Shown here: positions 39,925-51,105 of the stretch, in pieces | How the letters are laid out: each line of letters begins with the position of its first letter | Position numbering within the stretch: the first letter of the stretch is position 1 | Source of the DNA: Gracilariopsis chorda | Lineage: Eukaryota > Rhodophyta > Florideophyceae > Gracilariales > Gracilariaceae | Assembly: GCA_003194525.1 (NCBI GenBank) | Contig: NBIV01000088.1 | Location: 1-64,000, forward strand | Direction: 5' to 3' | Length of the DNA: 64,000 nt | Notes under the pieces: generated by a model | What the model was told of the DNA's origin: nothing | Databases searched by the model: none | What the model saw: the letters and a program-made list of their open reading frames with translations, nothing else | Made by a program: the position numbers and the translations under genes

Positions 39925-42900
39925 ATGCCGCATTCACCGCGCTCTCCGCAGGCCGGTCGAGTCCACAAGTGGGCGTTGGGCGCTTTCGCTACTCTCGTCG
40001 ATCACGCCGTCGCCCATAGCGATGTCCACATTGACGTCGCTCGAACCCCGACGGCGAGCCCTTCCTCATCGTACGTGATAGCGGTCCCGGTCTTTCCCGC
40101 GACCAAGTCGCCGCTCGTACTGCCGTGCAACCGCCCGTCCAATCGTGGCAGGCTTCCACGTCCTACCTCTGCCCGTGGCAGGCTGCCGCCTTTCGTCTCG
40201 GTGCCGATGTCACAGTGCTCACCAAGAATGCTAACGCTTCGTTTGCCGCTCTGCTTAGTCGTAACCGCATTGCTGACATGTTTGACCCGGCCAACGAATC
40301 GCCCAACGTCATTGTTGAATGGGGTCATCACCTAACAGATCAACATCATCGCGTTGCCGCTTTCTGTACTTATTCCCCGTGGCACACCGTTCAACAAATT
40401 TCGAACATCTTCGCCTCAATACGCCATACCGGTACTGTTCTGGCCATTAGCTCCCTCAACAGGGATATGCAACAAGCCCAATTGGAGCTCGACATTGAAA
40501 CCGATCCGTTTGACATTCGTCTCGCACCCCCGGCATGCACCACTCGTAATCATTTCATGTCCTCTATTCGTCTATCACACTCCTTGCGCTCTTATCTTGA
40601 ACTGCTTTACATCAACCCTTCGTTTCGCATTCATCTTCGAGGTCACCTGATTCGAGAGCGTCGCTTGTTTACCACCATGTATGCGCGTAGAGATTACACC
40701 TACAATTACCACCGTTCGCTCCCTGCATCGTCCACCTCTCCCCACCCATCAAAAACCGTTGCATTCCGCTTCGGTTTTGACTCAGATGCCCACGAAAACG
40801 AGTACGGAATGCTCCTGTATCACAATCGCCGTCTCGTCAAGCCGTTTCTGAAGCTCGGCTTTCAAATGCAGCCAGATAATCAAGTAAGAGTTGTAGGCGT
40901 CATTGATACCACTCATCTCACCCCGACGCCGAATATGCAGTCCTTTGAACAGGATCAGCCCTATCAAGATCTCATCTTCACCTTAAATCAGGCCCTCAGG
41001 AAGTATTGGGCTCCGTACGGCTCCATGACAAACGTTTATCGCAAGCATTGTAACGACCCACTTCAAAAATGGCTGCGCTGCGATGCCTGCGCTCGCTGGC
41101 GTCAGCTTGCTCAGGACGTTCCGTATCCGCCAATTAGTGCACGCGTTCAATGGACTTGCCGTATGAACAATGGTGGCACTAACGAGTGCAATGTACCTGA
41201 TGACGTTGATCACCAACCAGTGCCCGTTGAAAGACTGCTTCACGGAGCGAAGGTTCCCACACATCCGATTCATCTTCCTCGAAAACGCCCTCGATCGCCG
41301 AAAACACCCAACGATTGCGAACGAGAATTGCCAGCGAATCATACCGTTCATGTCGCTCATACAAATAATACCAACATCGAACCTTCAGATATGCTGCCGT
41401 CGGACAAGACCGTGTCACCGCTACCGAAACTGCGAACGCCAGCCCATTTTCACAGTTTGACACCTTCAGATGGCGTCGGACCTGGAACTGATCCATTTAG
41501 CCTCCGAGGGAGTAGTAGTCCGCTATCAAAATCCACGTCATCACCTGCCAATATGCTTGAAATGGCTGCAAGCGCTGCTCCATTATCGGGTGCTGTCTAT
41601 CGAGCAAGCTCGAAGGTGAAACAGACCACAGCTACCATCATGCCTAACGATAGGACAAACTCCTATGATCTGACACGCAATTTCATTCATGAGAGGGATG
41701 GTCCGACAAATTCCACAATCCACAACGACGGGGCAAAACGAACTCCTATGCAATCAGTTCGTTCGCATCCAGATCCTTTGTATCCTCCGCCCCGTTCTAC
41801 ACCGTCCCGAGTACAGAATCGAAACAGAAACGAACCATCCAACATGAACATCACCAATTCCCTAAACGGAGATAGGATACAACGCGTTTCAAAAGGGACA
41901 CCCTGTTCTGGTAAGGTACCATCCCAAATTAATCGTGGACTCACAGGACCCAGATGCGCAAGCATTCGCCATGCCTACTCGCCGAATGCGGATCCCCGCA
42001 ATATTCCGTCTCAGTCTGCACCGGACTGTAATGGAGTTGTGAAATATGGTGTTAACCGCCACACTGTGCAGCTCTTTGAAGACAAAAGGAGGCATCATTC
42101 TGAGAGGAACCCGCACTCAAACAAACATCAATCACAAACGCATGGACCTCCGCACGATGCAACGCGTCCCGCGTTGCATACCTTTGTACATCACCATGCT
42201 CATAACGTTCAGGTTGCACCACCAAGTCAGAAGCTAGGGAGCAAGCACGTTCATCAGAGTCAGGACCCCCGTTATGTTACTAATCACGAAAGGCACAGCA
42301 TTAACTCTCCACACTCGGGTCGCAAAGACAAAGGTTCCGTGAAGGTATTGCAGAGTTTGCACAATGCTGAGCGCGTAGGCGGACAACCAGGTAGGAACGA
42401 ATCCAAAGACATACACTCAAAGCCAGCTTCAGCAGGTGCTGGTGCTGTCCCGAATACGCAGGTAAATGACGTTGCTGAACACTCAAGTACAATTCGATTA
42501 TCCAAGGAGGAACCTTATGAAGCAAACAGAGATATGCCAGATCCCCTTGGAGACAAGAACAAGCCGGTGACACCAGCCCATAATTTACTGCAGACACCCA
42601 CTGGGACAAGGCAAGATGATCAAAGGGAGCACTGTTTCACCGCTAACCTTCCTCCAATTCCAGGCATGCCATCACCAAACACTGCGAATTCTTTCCTTGA
42701 TGTTAACACGGAGAATATTCTTGTGGCACCTCCCCTTGGTGGTATCGATATGTCAAGAGACTTTCTGAATTTTGGGGACCTTGAGCTTGGATTGAAAACC
42801 CCATCTCAGTTAAAGCTCCTTTCAAAGAAGCGAACACCTTCAACTGCGCGCACAGTGGCACGGAACCAGTCTGCACCACAGCGCACCGGGCGATTTGAGA

Positions 42901-43829
42901 CAATATCGCTGCATGGCGCCGATTTACCGGCAAGGATCCCACCCACAGAACAGCATAGTCCATCTGACCAGAAAGAGCTGCCCAAATCACAGTCAAAGGG
43001 GGTTCAAAGTAGGAGAACCCGCACGGGTAATGACGAACGAACATGTCATCCCACGATTTCCCCGGTCGATCGATATGGAGAGAAAAGAGACTCCACAGAC
43101 CGTAAGACGTTGAAGCACACGAAGGTAAACAAACAACAGTCCGAGGTCAAATCGAATCGCCGAAGTAGTCGAGTGGAACCTGGTCCTAGGCAGAAAAGAG
43201 TTGAAGATTCTACCCATGAAAGGGCAGGGCCAGCGGATATGTGTACACCGTCAGATTTGTCTGCAGTCATCCCATGGTCGCAAATTGCCGCAACGGCAGC
43301 AGCGGCTGGTGCGTTCGCAGCGGCGGCTGCAACAGCTGGAAATGCGAACGGCGTCCGATCTCAAAGTCGTATAGAATATCAACCGCCCCAGGCGTCTTCT
43401 GCAGTCAACGCTTCAAAGGAGCGAATCAGCGAGCTCCGTGAAGAGCTGCGAGAACAGAAGAAGCAGACTGAGCTATACAAAGGAAAGTTACAGGAACTTA
43501 TCTGTTGTTTGGCTCCCGCTGTCAACGGCGGTGTGACCAAATTGATAAGGAATCTCGAAGAAACAAACATGTCAGATCTGTCAGACAGCATAATGGTGAC
43601 TGTCTCCGAAAAGACTAAAGAAGAAGCCAGTAGAGATCAGTTGCAGGCTTTGCAAGCATCTCGTGCCAGTGAGGAAATCGCGTGTGCATCTTTGGAGAAA
43701 CTTCGCAGTCTTGTACGGACTTTCCTTGACGAGGCGGTTGGTATGGTTAAAGTTGATGAACAGGACAAGCCAATAGAGAAGCATTTGGAAGAATATCTTC
43801 ATCTTATTGATGTTTTACCACCATCCTAA
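39925..43829 (+). pseudogene. MORC-type GHKL/CW-finger protein with a frameshift in the ATPase domain
   Basis: From ATG 39925 the protein starts with an ATPase N-box-like segment (HKWALGAFATLVDHAV...VHIDV). The next GHKL motif (FLIVRDSGPGLS, the DxGxG box) is in a different frame, so one base appears lost near 40045-40052. The downstream frame is then open to 43829 and begins with no ATG. It contains a lid region without the usual GxGFK glycines (CPWQAAAFRLGADV), S5-like sequence, a CW zinc finger near 41070-41210 (WLRCDACARWRQL...WTCRMNN) and a long disordered basic region. It ends in a coiled coil (ERISELREELREQKKQTELYKGKL). MORC proteins compact chromatin and silence transposons. The break may be a real mutation, a sequencing error, or a hidden intron; the large intact remainder argues for recent or false damage. 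Confidence 0.75.
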
Positions 43830-44182
43830 CAAGCACTAAACGCAAATCGAGTCCATAACAAGAAGCCGTCTTTGGTTTTACACTTGGCTCAGTTTGGCTG
43901 ACGTGGAGAAAGCAGAGGAAGGCCTGTTTCAATAGTGTCTCTTGTCAGATGCTGGCCCCTTCACAACATGAAATGAAATAGCTTATCTTGTTTCCAGTCG
44001 TTGACGTAAACTAACTCACTACAAAGAGAGAAACTTCGTTTCACAGTTCCCCACTTCCGAGCAAGAGAGAAGTTCTGTACAAGTGAGCTGGATGAAGCAC
44101 AGTTTACGTTCATATTAGTTAACTTAGATGTGCGGCACAAATAACCTTAACAGTTTTATCTTGCTCTTTGCAGTAAATGGCG
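43830..44182. other. convergent 3' ends
   Basis: Between the MORC-type and TFIIF alpha genes. Nothing recognised. Confidence 0.4.
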
Positions 44183-45862
44183 CTAGCCAGATGCACTGGA
44201 CGCGGGCGTTCCTCTGGATCTGGGTATGAGAAACACTTTTCTTGGATTGTTGGGGTCTTTCGTAAAGTTGGCCAACTGCTTCAAATGATCGCTAAGATTT
44301 GCTTTCTTCTGCGGTGTGTCAATTTCAAAGTAACTGCACACTTTGTTGAGAGTTATACGTTTCTTGCCTTCAACAAGAGCTAGAAGAACATTTCTGACAT
44401 GGTCTTCAGTAGGCAACACTCCAGGGGCAGGAAGTAGATGAGACAGGTCTTTTCGTTTCGGCGTGCTGCCTCGTGAGCTTCTATTTGGAGATGGACTGAC
44501 GTTCCGTGATGACGTAGGACGTGATGCAGATTCGTTTGGCGACACTGACTGAGGAGATTTCTTGCTCTTGGGGGAAATTCTAGGACCAGAAGGAGGGCGT
44601 GAAGACGACGGCGATGGGCTTCTCGAGCGAGGGCTGCGCAGTGCGTCTTCATCATCGGACCGTGGAGACGCAGGTTGCGCTGTCATCGGCTCATCCTTCA
44701 ACATCCGCTTCAAGTCATATCTTCTCTTTTCTTGGTCATGGATGTACTTGGCTGGCTTCTGAATCATTTCCTTGTCAACCTGTGCAACATCATCATCATC
44801 AAACTCTTCATCGAAGTCAAGGGCTTCAGCTTGACCCCCTTCGTCGTCCGGACCTGCGCGAGCTTTCCTTCTGAGTCCGAAGCTCGAAACGCCATCGCTG
44901 TGCTTTTGTAGTCGAGTATCATCGCCCATGTCATGCTCAAGCCATGCGCGATTGACTTCGTAACGTTCTTGATATTTCTGAAGCCTTGCTTCCAACTTAC
45001 TCTGTTTCTTCGGTTTGATCTCGTTTGCAGAGGCCCTAAGAGCCGGCGGCAAATTCCTCTTTGCACGGAATGTGAACCACGCTGTGTCATCGACGGGGTA
45101 AACTTCCACCGTCTTACTGCCTTTCTGCATAACCATAAAGGCGTAACTTGTTCTCGTATTCCGGCCTTCAAAAACGCCGTTGAATGTATCCACCTTTGTC
45201 AGCAACTCCTGCTCATCTACTGGTTCTGGTGACTGGGGCTCTTCATCTACCTTTCCTTGAGACATTGTGGCGGCTTTTTTTTGCATGCGAGCTTTCTTTT
45301 TCTGCGCGAGTTGATCTGCGACATTTTGAGGGGCTACTTCGATAGCCCATCCTTTCTTTGCGCGGTCGGAAACGTTAATAATTCCAAGGTTGCGATATCT
45401 TTCGAGTTTCCTGCTTCCCGTGAACGTAGTGTATCCTTGTTTCTGTTTCTTGTCAGCCTCTAGCCCAATGGCTCTAGTTTTGACGGTCTCTTCTCCTTCT
45501 CTGAACATGCGCACGTTCGGAGATTCTGCAAGGTCAGGAGCACGGTCCATGAACTTGGCGATAACGAACTCTCTGTCCGCAATGTTGCCTGCCGCCTTAA
45601 TATAGTAGTCGTTCGCATGTTCATCTGACTCCTTAAGTTTCTTCGCTTGCGGTCCGTCTGCAGCTGTGGGAGTTCTGACTCGTTTCTTCAGCAATTTTGG
45701 TGTTGGTGGGGCTGAAGTTCTCGAGCTTCTAAGAAGTGGCTCGTCGTCATCGTCATCATCATCAATATCAATATCATCGTCCACGTAACCTCCCTCGCCG
45801 CCGAACACTGCTTCGTTTTCCGCGTTTTCGACCTGATCGACGTCGAAGGATTCGTCAGCCAT
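44183..45862 (-). CDS. TFIIFA: transcription factor IIF alpha subunit (RAP74)
   Basis: General RNA polymerase II factor subunit in the nucleus. 559 aa. A strongly acidic N-terminus (about residues 20-42) precedes a central region with the dimerisation-type segment (SYAFMVMQKGSKTVEVYPVDDTAWFTF). A highly charged middle follows, with LDFDEEFDDDDVAQVD near residue 355. The C-terminal winged helix matches RAP74 (LPTEDHVRNVLLALVEGKKRITLNKVCSYFEIDT...RKVFLIPRS). The Ser/Arg/Pro-rich stretch before it is typical of the family. The identification rests on this domain order and the two end domains; similarity is moderate. Confidence 0.8.
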   Translation of the reverse strand: MADESFDVDQVENAENEAVFGGEGGYVDDDIDIDDDDDDDEPLLRSSRTSAPPTPKLLKKRVRTPTAADGPQAKKLKESDEHANDYYIKAAGNIADREFVIAKFMDRAPDLAESPNVRMFREGEETVKTRAIGLEADKKQKQGYTTFTGSRKLERYRNLGIINVSDRAKKGWAIEVAPQNVADQLAQKKKARMQKKAATMSQGKVDEEPQSPEPVDEQELLTKVDTFNGVFEGRNTRTSYAFMVMQKGSKTVEVYPVDDTAWFTFRAKRNLPPALRASANEIKPKKQSKLEARLQKYQERYEVNRAWLEHDMGDDTRLQKHSDGVSSFGLRRKARAGPDDEGGQAEALDFDEEFDDDDVAQVDKEMIQKPAKYIHDQEKRRYDLKRMLKDEPMTAQPASPRSDDEDALRSPRSRSPSPSSSRPPSGPRISPKSKKSPQSVSPNESASRPTSSRNVSPSPNRSSRGSTPKRKDLSHLLPAPGVLPTEDHVRNVLLALVEGKKRITLNKVCSYFEIDTPQKKANLSDHLKQLANFTKDPNNPRKVFLIPRSRGTPASSASG

Positions 45863-46059
45863 AACAAATGTGGAGATAGTGTGCTCGCAACGACGCAGGA
45901 GCGTTCACCAGCGCTCAAAAAGCGAAGAATGCGCTATGCAAAACGTGTGAGCTTGTTTGGCTACTTGCAACAAGTTTACGCGATGCAAAGTCGAAGAGAG
46001 TCTTGAGCAGTGTTCCGAGGTTGTTGCGTTGACTAGCTTCACAAAGGTAAGCCTTCTAC
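45863..46059. other. short gap upstream of TFIIF alpha
   Basis: About 200 nt of presumed TFIIF alpha promoter. Nothing recognised. Confidence 0.35.
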
Positions 46060-46305
46060 CTACTTGTCCACGTTCGCTAGCATTCCGGACGGGTCCAATT
46101 CTGAGGCATGCTTATCAGCAGGAGGTGTGACACCCGTTCGTGAAGGACGGGTGACGCTCTGTACCGCAGCGCTTGCTGGCATTCCCCGAACAACGCAGCC
46201 TCCGTGGATTTGAAATCTAATTTTGTGATCTAAATTGAAGACGACGGCGACGATTATGATCAAACCAATTTTGCGCAAAGTCACCGCGAGATGGTTCCGC
46301 GCCAT
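46060..46305 (-). CDS. possible 81-aa small membrane protein
   Basis: Not recognised. From ATG 46305 the protein begins MARNHLAVTLRKIGLIIIVAVVF, a short basic head followed by one membrane segment, then a polar tail of about 55 residues. Its start is 86 nt from the divergent L11 start, so the two would share a promoter. An in-frame upstream start would overlap the L11 start and is less likely. It could be a chance frame. Confidence 0.4.
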   Translation of the reverse strand: MARNHLAVTLRKIGLIIIVAVVFNLDHKIRFQIHGGCVVRGMPASAAVQSVTRPSRTGVTPPADKHASELDPSGMLANVDK

Positions 46306-46390
46306 CGAACATCGCCACTGACCCGCACGTCCTCCTAACTCTTGCTCACTCTGCATCGAAGGCTTACTGTTATCAGTCTTTTCTTTCAAG

Positions 46391-46939
46391 ATGGTTTCAG
46401 GACAGAGAAACGCAGCAAACCCGATGCGGGAACTAAAAGTTCATAAGCTAGTTCTTAACATTTGCGTCGGTGAATCTGGCGATCGATTGACAAGAGCAGG
46501 AAGAGTACTGGAACAGCTCACCGGACAACAACCCGTGTATTCCAAGTCTAGGCTTACTATTCGTACCTTTGGTATTCGCCGTAATGAGAAGATCGCCACT
46601 CACGTAACTATTCGCGGCCCCAAGGCCGAAGAAATCTTGGAACGCGCATTGAAGGTAAAGGAGTACGAGCTCAGAGATGGCAACTTCAGTAGTGGTGGAA
46701 ACTCCGCTCGTGGTGCTGGTGGTTTTGGATTCGGTATCAATGAGCACATCGATCTGGGTCTCAAGTACGATCCGACCACTGGAATTTACGGAATGGATGT
46801 CTACGTTGTTCTCAAGCGTGCGGGCGATCGTGTCTCGAAACGTCGCCGTGCTCCCGCAAGGATCGGCAAGCTCCAGACGGTCACCAAGGAAGACGCTATC
46901 AAGTGGTTCCAAACCAAACATGAAGGTATCGTCGTGTAA
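46391..46939 (+). CDS. RPL11: 60S ribosomal protein L11 (uL5)
   Basis: 182 aa, the normal length. It binds 5S rRNA in the large subunit. Signatures: [88 protein letters not shown]. The start ATG fits the family N-terminus after a short pyrimidine-rich leader (ttctttcaag). Confidence 0.98.
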   Translation: MVSGQRNAANPMRELKVHKLVLNICVGESGDRLTRAGRVLEQLTGQQPVYSKSRLTIRTFGIRRNEKIATHVTIRGPKAEEILERALKVKEYELRDGNFSSGGNSARGAGGFGFGINEHIDLGLKYDPTTGIYGMDVYVVLKRAGDRVSKRRRAPARIGKLQTVTKEDAIKWFQTKHEGIVV

Positions 46940-47090
46940 ACGAATTTGGTTCGTGTAAACGGACTAGCTCTCAGACCAAAGTGCCTTTGCTCAGTTATGC
47001 GCGCGTCATGTATTCTACGTACGAATACGTCTTACTATACATCGGCGTTAACTTTCGAAACAACCTATCCTTCGTAGCCGCCTGTTCTGT
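46940..47090. other. short convergent gap
   Basis: 3' ends of L11 and the EngB-type gene. Nothing recognised. Confidence 0.35.
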
Positions 47091-48620
47091 TCATTTACTT
47101 CCTAATGAACGTAAAGCGCCCTGCATATGTCTCCACATATCATCGCGGCCCAGCCGGGATGAGGCAGACGTCAACACAATTGGAATATCTGGCGAACACC
47201 CATTTCGAACCAGAGCTGCTCTGGTCTTGTCCATTACTGAGCGTTTTGCCCTTTGCTTATCGGCCTTGTCCATCTTTGTTAGCACAAGTACATACTGAAG
47301 TCCCTTCCCGTAGCCGGCGATTTCTTGCATTAACTGCTCGTCATCTGCAAGAGCGCCGTGTCTTCCGTCGATGAGATGAAACACTATTCTTAGACTTGTA
47401 CGGTGTTTGAGATATTGTCGCATGAACCGTAGCCATTCTTCTTTCACAGGTATTGGAACTTTGGCGTATCCTACCCCGGGAAGATCGACAAGGTAGAATT
47501 GCGTTTCCGGGCTTCTCTCGTTCACCAAAAAGTAGTTGAACTGCTGTGTCTTTCCCGGACGTCCGCTCACATATGCCAACGCTTTTCGATTGCAAATCAT
47601 ATTGACAAGAGAGCTCTTGCCAACGTTTGACCTGCCCACAAACGCTACTTCTGCACCGAGCGGCTCTGGCAAGGTATCCATGGATACAGCCCCTTTAACA
47701 AATCGAACTTGACGCACAGCAGCGTTTGCAAGAAATTCAAATGTCTCGTTGTCCGGTTTTACTTGAGCAAGCCGCACCATATCCAGAACTTCAAAAACGG
47801 ATTCTAGCATCTTGTTCTTCCCCAGCATGCGAATGGCAGTGTTGTAAAGACCTATTTCGACTGCAGCATTCTTTCCGCCCTCCGCCACACCTCGTGCCAT
47901 TTCGATTAGCTGCGGTATGGCATTGGCCTCCCCGCTCTCCAAAAGCGACTTGACGGCTGACAATAAAACTGCCATTACTTGTGATAGACGTTCACGATTT
48001 TCTTCACGGTTGTTAGCAATGTAGGCACAATCGTGCCTCAAATCCTCCAAAAGCATTTCGAATGCGGTTGAGCGATCTTTTCTTTTCAGATCGTCGCGAA
48101 GCGTCATACGCAAAAGTGAAGATATAAGGGGCACATCGCAGGACACGATGTCAGGTCGAGCCTGTTGCGCTTTTCTGCGCAATCGATATAGATCAAGTGC
48201 TAGGTCAGGGCGCTTTAGACGCAGTTGCGACCGAATTGCAGACCGGTAAGCACTAGAGTCTGGTCGATTCAATGGATCTTCCGCTTCTTCTGCCTCTGCT
48301 AACAAGTTATAGAGCTTGCGAGCGGCCTTGCGCTCCGAAAGTTCAGTAATTTGGTGTTTCAGGGAAGACGTCGTCTCACGTTGGGTAGCCGGTGAAGACG
48401 TTGAAGAGGATGACGATACAGATGACGCACATGTGGTGACAACCAGTCTACAATGAGAATGGCACGACAAAGGTCGAAATGTGGTCGGAAAGGATTGAAG
48501 TCTGTTGCGGCGTAGAGTAGCAGCTGATAAGCTGCTTCGAAAGATGGGGCCTGTTACTGCGGATAGCAAAGCTTGAAAAGCAATACTAGTTGGCTTTGGA
48601 ATTCGGGAGGCTAGAATCAT
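47091..48620 (-). CDS. PPR-EngB (YihA/YsxC) GTPase fusion, organelle-targeted
   Basis: 509 aa. EngB GTPases help assemble the large subunit of bacterial-type ribosomes. The C-terminal 200 residues are a full EngB domain: G1 VAFVGRSNVGKSSLVNMI, G2 region SGRPGKTQQFNYF, G3 DLPGVGYAKVP, G4 LTKMDK and G5 LTSAS. The N-terminus (about residues 1-75) is Ser/Thr/Arg-rich, like a plastid or mitochondrial leader. Residues 90-300 are helical, with PPR-like repeats, the clearest being RMLGKNKMLESVFEVLDMVRLAQVKPDNETFEFL. Bacterial EngB is about 200 aa, so the helical half is an addition. No frame break separates the two parts. Confidence 0.9.
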   Translation of the reverse strand: MILASRIPKPTSIAFQALLSAVTGPIFRSSLSAATLRRNRLQSFPTTFRPLSCHSHCRLVVTTCASSVSSSSSTSSPATQRETTSSLKHQITELSERKAARKLYNLLAEAEEAEDPLNRPDSSAYRSAIRSQLRLKRPDLALDLYRLRRKAQQARPDIVSCDVPLISSLLRMTLRDDLKRKDRSTAFEMLLEDLRHDCAYIANNREENRERLSQVMAVLLSAVKSLLESGEANAIPQLIEMARGVAEGGKNAAVEIGLYNTAIRMLGKNKMLESVFEVLDMVRLAQVKPDNETFEFLANAAVRQVRFVKGAVSMDTLPEPLGAEVAFVGRSNVGKSSLVNMICNRKALAYVSGRPGKTQQFNYFLVNERSPETQFYLVDLPGVGYAKVPIPVKEEWLRFMRQYLKHRTSLRIVFHLIDGRHGALADDEQLMQEIAGYGKGLQYVLVLTKMDKADKQRAKRSVMDKTRAALVRNGCSPDIPIVLTSASSRLGRDDMWRHMQGALRSLGSK

Positions 48621-49268
48621 TGTGACACCAAGCAGTAACCTGTGGAACAGTGTGAATCTTTTTGCCTGGCGTTCTTCCCCGAATGGCTGGTGTCAGCGTC
48701 GACTTCTCACAATCTCGGTCGAAGGACCTGTTGGTGAGATCAACACGACTATCATCTGCAGATGGTAGACAGTGCGGAGTCTGCAGGAGAAAAAAAGAAA
48801 ATACTGTACAATTGTACCGAAGGGACGAGATTAAATTGAACGGCAGAGACGATGATGTCGTTCGAACTGAAATTCAATGCACTTTGCAAGCCACGCAGCT
48901 TCAACTTTGCCCGAGATAGTATCCAAGTCATTAACGCCATGCGAAAGGCAATAGATAGGAAAAGAGATGGAACACAGCAAAAGTGTGAATTCACCAACTG
49001 ATAACTGATAAGCATTCGTTGTAGTCTCATTGGTTAACACAGTCGAATCCAAGTCTGAGATCTCATGACGTGGCAAACTTGCATCTCAGTGGGTGTGAAC
49101 TTCCACTCTCACGTCGTGATCAATAGTATGAGGTAGATAAATGGTTACATCCCACCTTTTCCTATCAAAGATTGACCTCACTTCGCCTTGTTCGCTTTTT
49201 TTCTTGAGAAGCGTACCCGTTGCAGAACCCCTAAAGCTTCCTTTCTTTACTGCAAGTCCTTCGTCAAC
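48621..49268. promoter_or_regulatory. divergent intergenic region
   Basis: About 650 nt between the EngB-type and TauD-type genes. The TauD-like open frame extends upstream to a TTG at 49188, but the first ATG is 49269. No other element recognised. Confidence 0.4.
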
Positions 49269-50279
49269 ATGAAGGATACATCGAGTGTCTTTACGCACCC
49301 ACATCTCTCAGAAGCTATAGTGTACGACAACAGGCCCTTTCCTCTACTAATCACACCTCCTTCTTCTCAGCCGGACTTGCGCACCTCTCCGGAAGCCGTG
49401 GTTGAATATCTGAGGAACAACCGCTATCACGTGTTCGATCTACTTAAGAACTATGCTGTCCTTCACTTTTGCGATTTTGCAGCGCAGAACTCTACTCCAG
49501 AAACATTCGCAAGGATAGTCGAAGACAGCCTGGGGTTGCCCAATTTCCCATACGAGCTTGGAAATGCGGTACGCACAGCGATAGTGGGGGACCGGGTGTT
49601 TACTGCAAATGAGTCCCCGCCGGAGAAGCCAATCCCGTTTCACCACGAACTAGCACAAACGCCTAATTATCCAGCTAAACTTCTATTCTACTGTGAACGT
49701 CCCGCTGACACAGGTGGCGAAACACCAGTACTTCTTTCTAGGGCTGTATATAATGACCTCCAAAAGGAGCATCCAGACTTTCTGCAGAAGTTGGAGAAGC
49801 ACGGGGTTGTGTACTCTCGGGTTATGACTCCTCATGACAGACCGCATTCTGCGATTGGCAGGGGATGGCGAGGTACTTTCCGAGTTAACTCGCGCTCCGA
49901 AGCAGAGGATGTTCTATCCAAACGCGGGTATCATTTTGAATGGATCGAGGACGGAGAAGATAGCCCTCTGAAAGAGATTAGCCCTGTGTTACCGGCAGTC
50001 ATCGATACGGAAGGTGGTAAATCCTTCTTCAATCAGATTGCGGCTGTATGGGGAGGCTGGAGAGATGAACTCAATAAGCCTGAAGACTGTGTTCGGGCGG
50101 GCGATGGATCCCCCCTTGACCCAGTTTCCCTGGACGCTTTGGTTTCTATAATGAACAGACATCGAGTGGCTGTTCCTTGGAAAAGAGGCGACTTCATGCT
50201 CATCGACAATATGCAAGCCCAACACAGTAGAGGCACATTCACTGGCAGACGTAGGGTCTTGGCTTCTTTAGCAAAGTAA
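49269..50279 (+). CDS. TauD/TfdA-like Fe(II)/2-oxoglutarate dioxygenase
   Basis: 336 aa. A clavaminate-synthase/TauD fold enzyme that would use Fe(II), O2 and 2-oxoglutarate. The iron ligands are recognisable: HxE in IPFHHELAQTPNYP and the distal His in NMQAQHSRGTFTGRRRVLASL, with Arg at the end as the 2-oxoglutarate contact. The middle has LFYCERPADTGGETPVL, typical of the family. The substrate cannot be inferred; taurine itself is only one possibility. There is no clear leader, so it is probably cytosolic. Confidence 0.88.
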   Translation: MKDTSSVFTHPHLSEAIVYDNRPFPLLITPPSSQPDLRTSPEAVVEYLRNNRYHVFDLLKNYAVLHFCDFAAQNSTPETFARIVEDSLGLPNFPYELGNAVRTAIVGDRVFTANESPPEKPIPFHHELAQTPNYPAKLLFYCERPADTGGETPVLLSRAVYNDLQKEHPDFLQKLEKHGVVYSRVMTPHDRPHSAIGRGWRGTFRVNSRSEAEDVLSKRGYHFEWIEDGEDSPLKEISPVLPAVIDTEGGKSFFNQIAAVWGGWRDELNKPEDCVRAGDGSPLDPVSLDALVSIMNRHRVAVPWKRGDFMLIDNMQAQHSRGTFTGRRRVLASLAK

Positions 50280-51105
50280 GACAATTCAGAGACATGTAAT
50301 CAAGCACGCGGTAGGACTGGATTAAACATGCGTTACTGATGCCAATTCTTAATGAGTCAGTGATAAAGAAGTAAGATCTCGGTGCATTCGACTGCATTGT
50401 TCCTTTGTTCTGTATCTTCTCCTATTTTTCACCTTATTTATCTTTCGTCCATTTGAAGAATGATACAATATCCTAGCCTAGACCGATTTGTTTCTTTGGC
50501 ACATGACGGAATTTCTGCTGGTTCTCTGAGGGGCCATCACGAATCATCCGAATATGGCGGCGGAATTGGGCAAAGGTTCTTGACCTTGCGTTAGGAAATC
50601 GGTTCAGACAAGAAGCATGACTAAGTCGAATGAACGAAGGAAAGAGAGGTTTAGCAACATGAGCCAAAAGTTCTTAAGAACGAGCCCAGCTCCGGCCTTT
50701 AGGTATCCAAACAAGGGCAAGAAGAAGAAGGGCGTCCTTTATTGGAGAGGCAGTTGGGGGATTAGATTGCCAGTATGATATCTACAACTTACGTACAAGC
50801 CCTGAGCCTTGTACAAGAACGTAACAAGGGTAAAGGGATGGCAATTGCTACTGCAATCAACGGATCGTAAAAACGGTTCGTTTTTAAATAAAAAAAATAG
50901 AATGCAATCCCTGCCGGATCATCGTCGTCGCTTGATCATATGCCACAACGGTTCAAGGCGTTGCCTATCTTTCTTCAAATCTAGACGACAACCTCTGTTG
51001 CACGGATAGGGACGGAGCGAGACGAACAAATTATAGGTTTCTCTCTTCTTTCTGGCCGGAAAGAGTATTCTTGAAAACTTACTTCCGTCTAACTTCTAGA
51101 AAAGC
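50280..51105. other. 825-bp gap, no gene
   Basis: Between the TauD-type and NAT10 genes (same strand). An A-rich tract (aaataaaaaaaatag) lies at about 50885-50900. A minus frame at 50473-50667 lacks an ATG at its head and was not accepted. Confidence 0.45.

Noticed and set aside
50473-50667. Small Arg/Lys-rich frame on the minus strand
   Set aside because: Its first codon is TTG and the first ATG leaves only about 25 residues.
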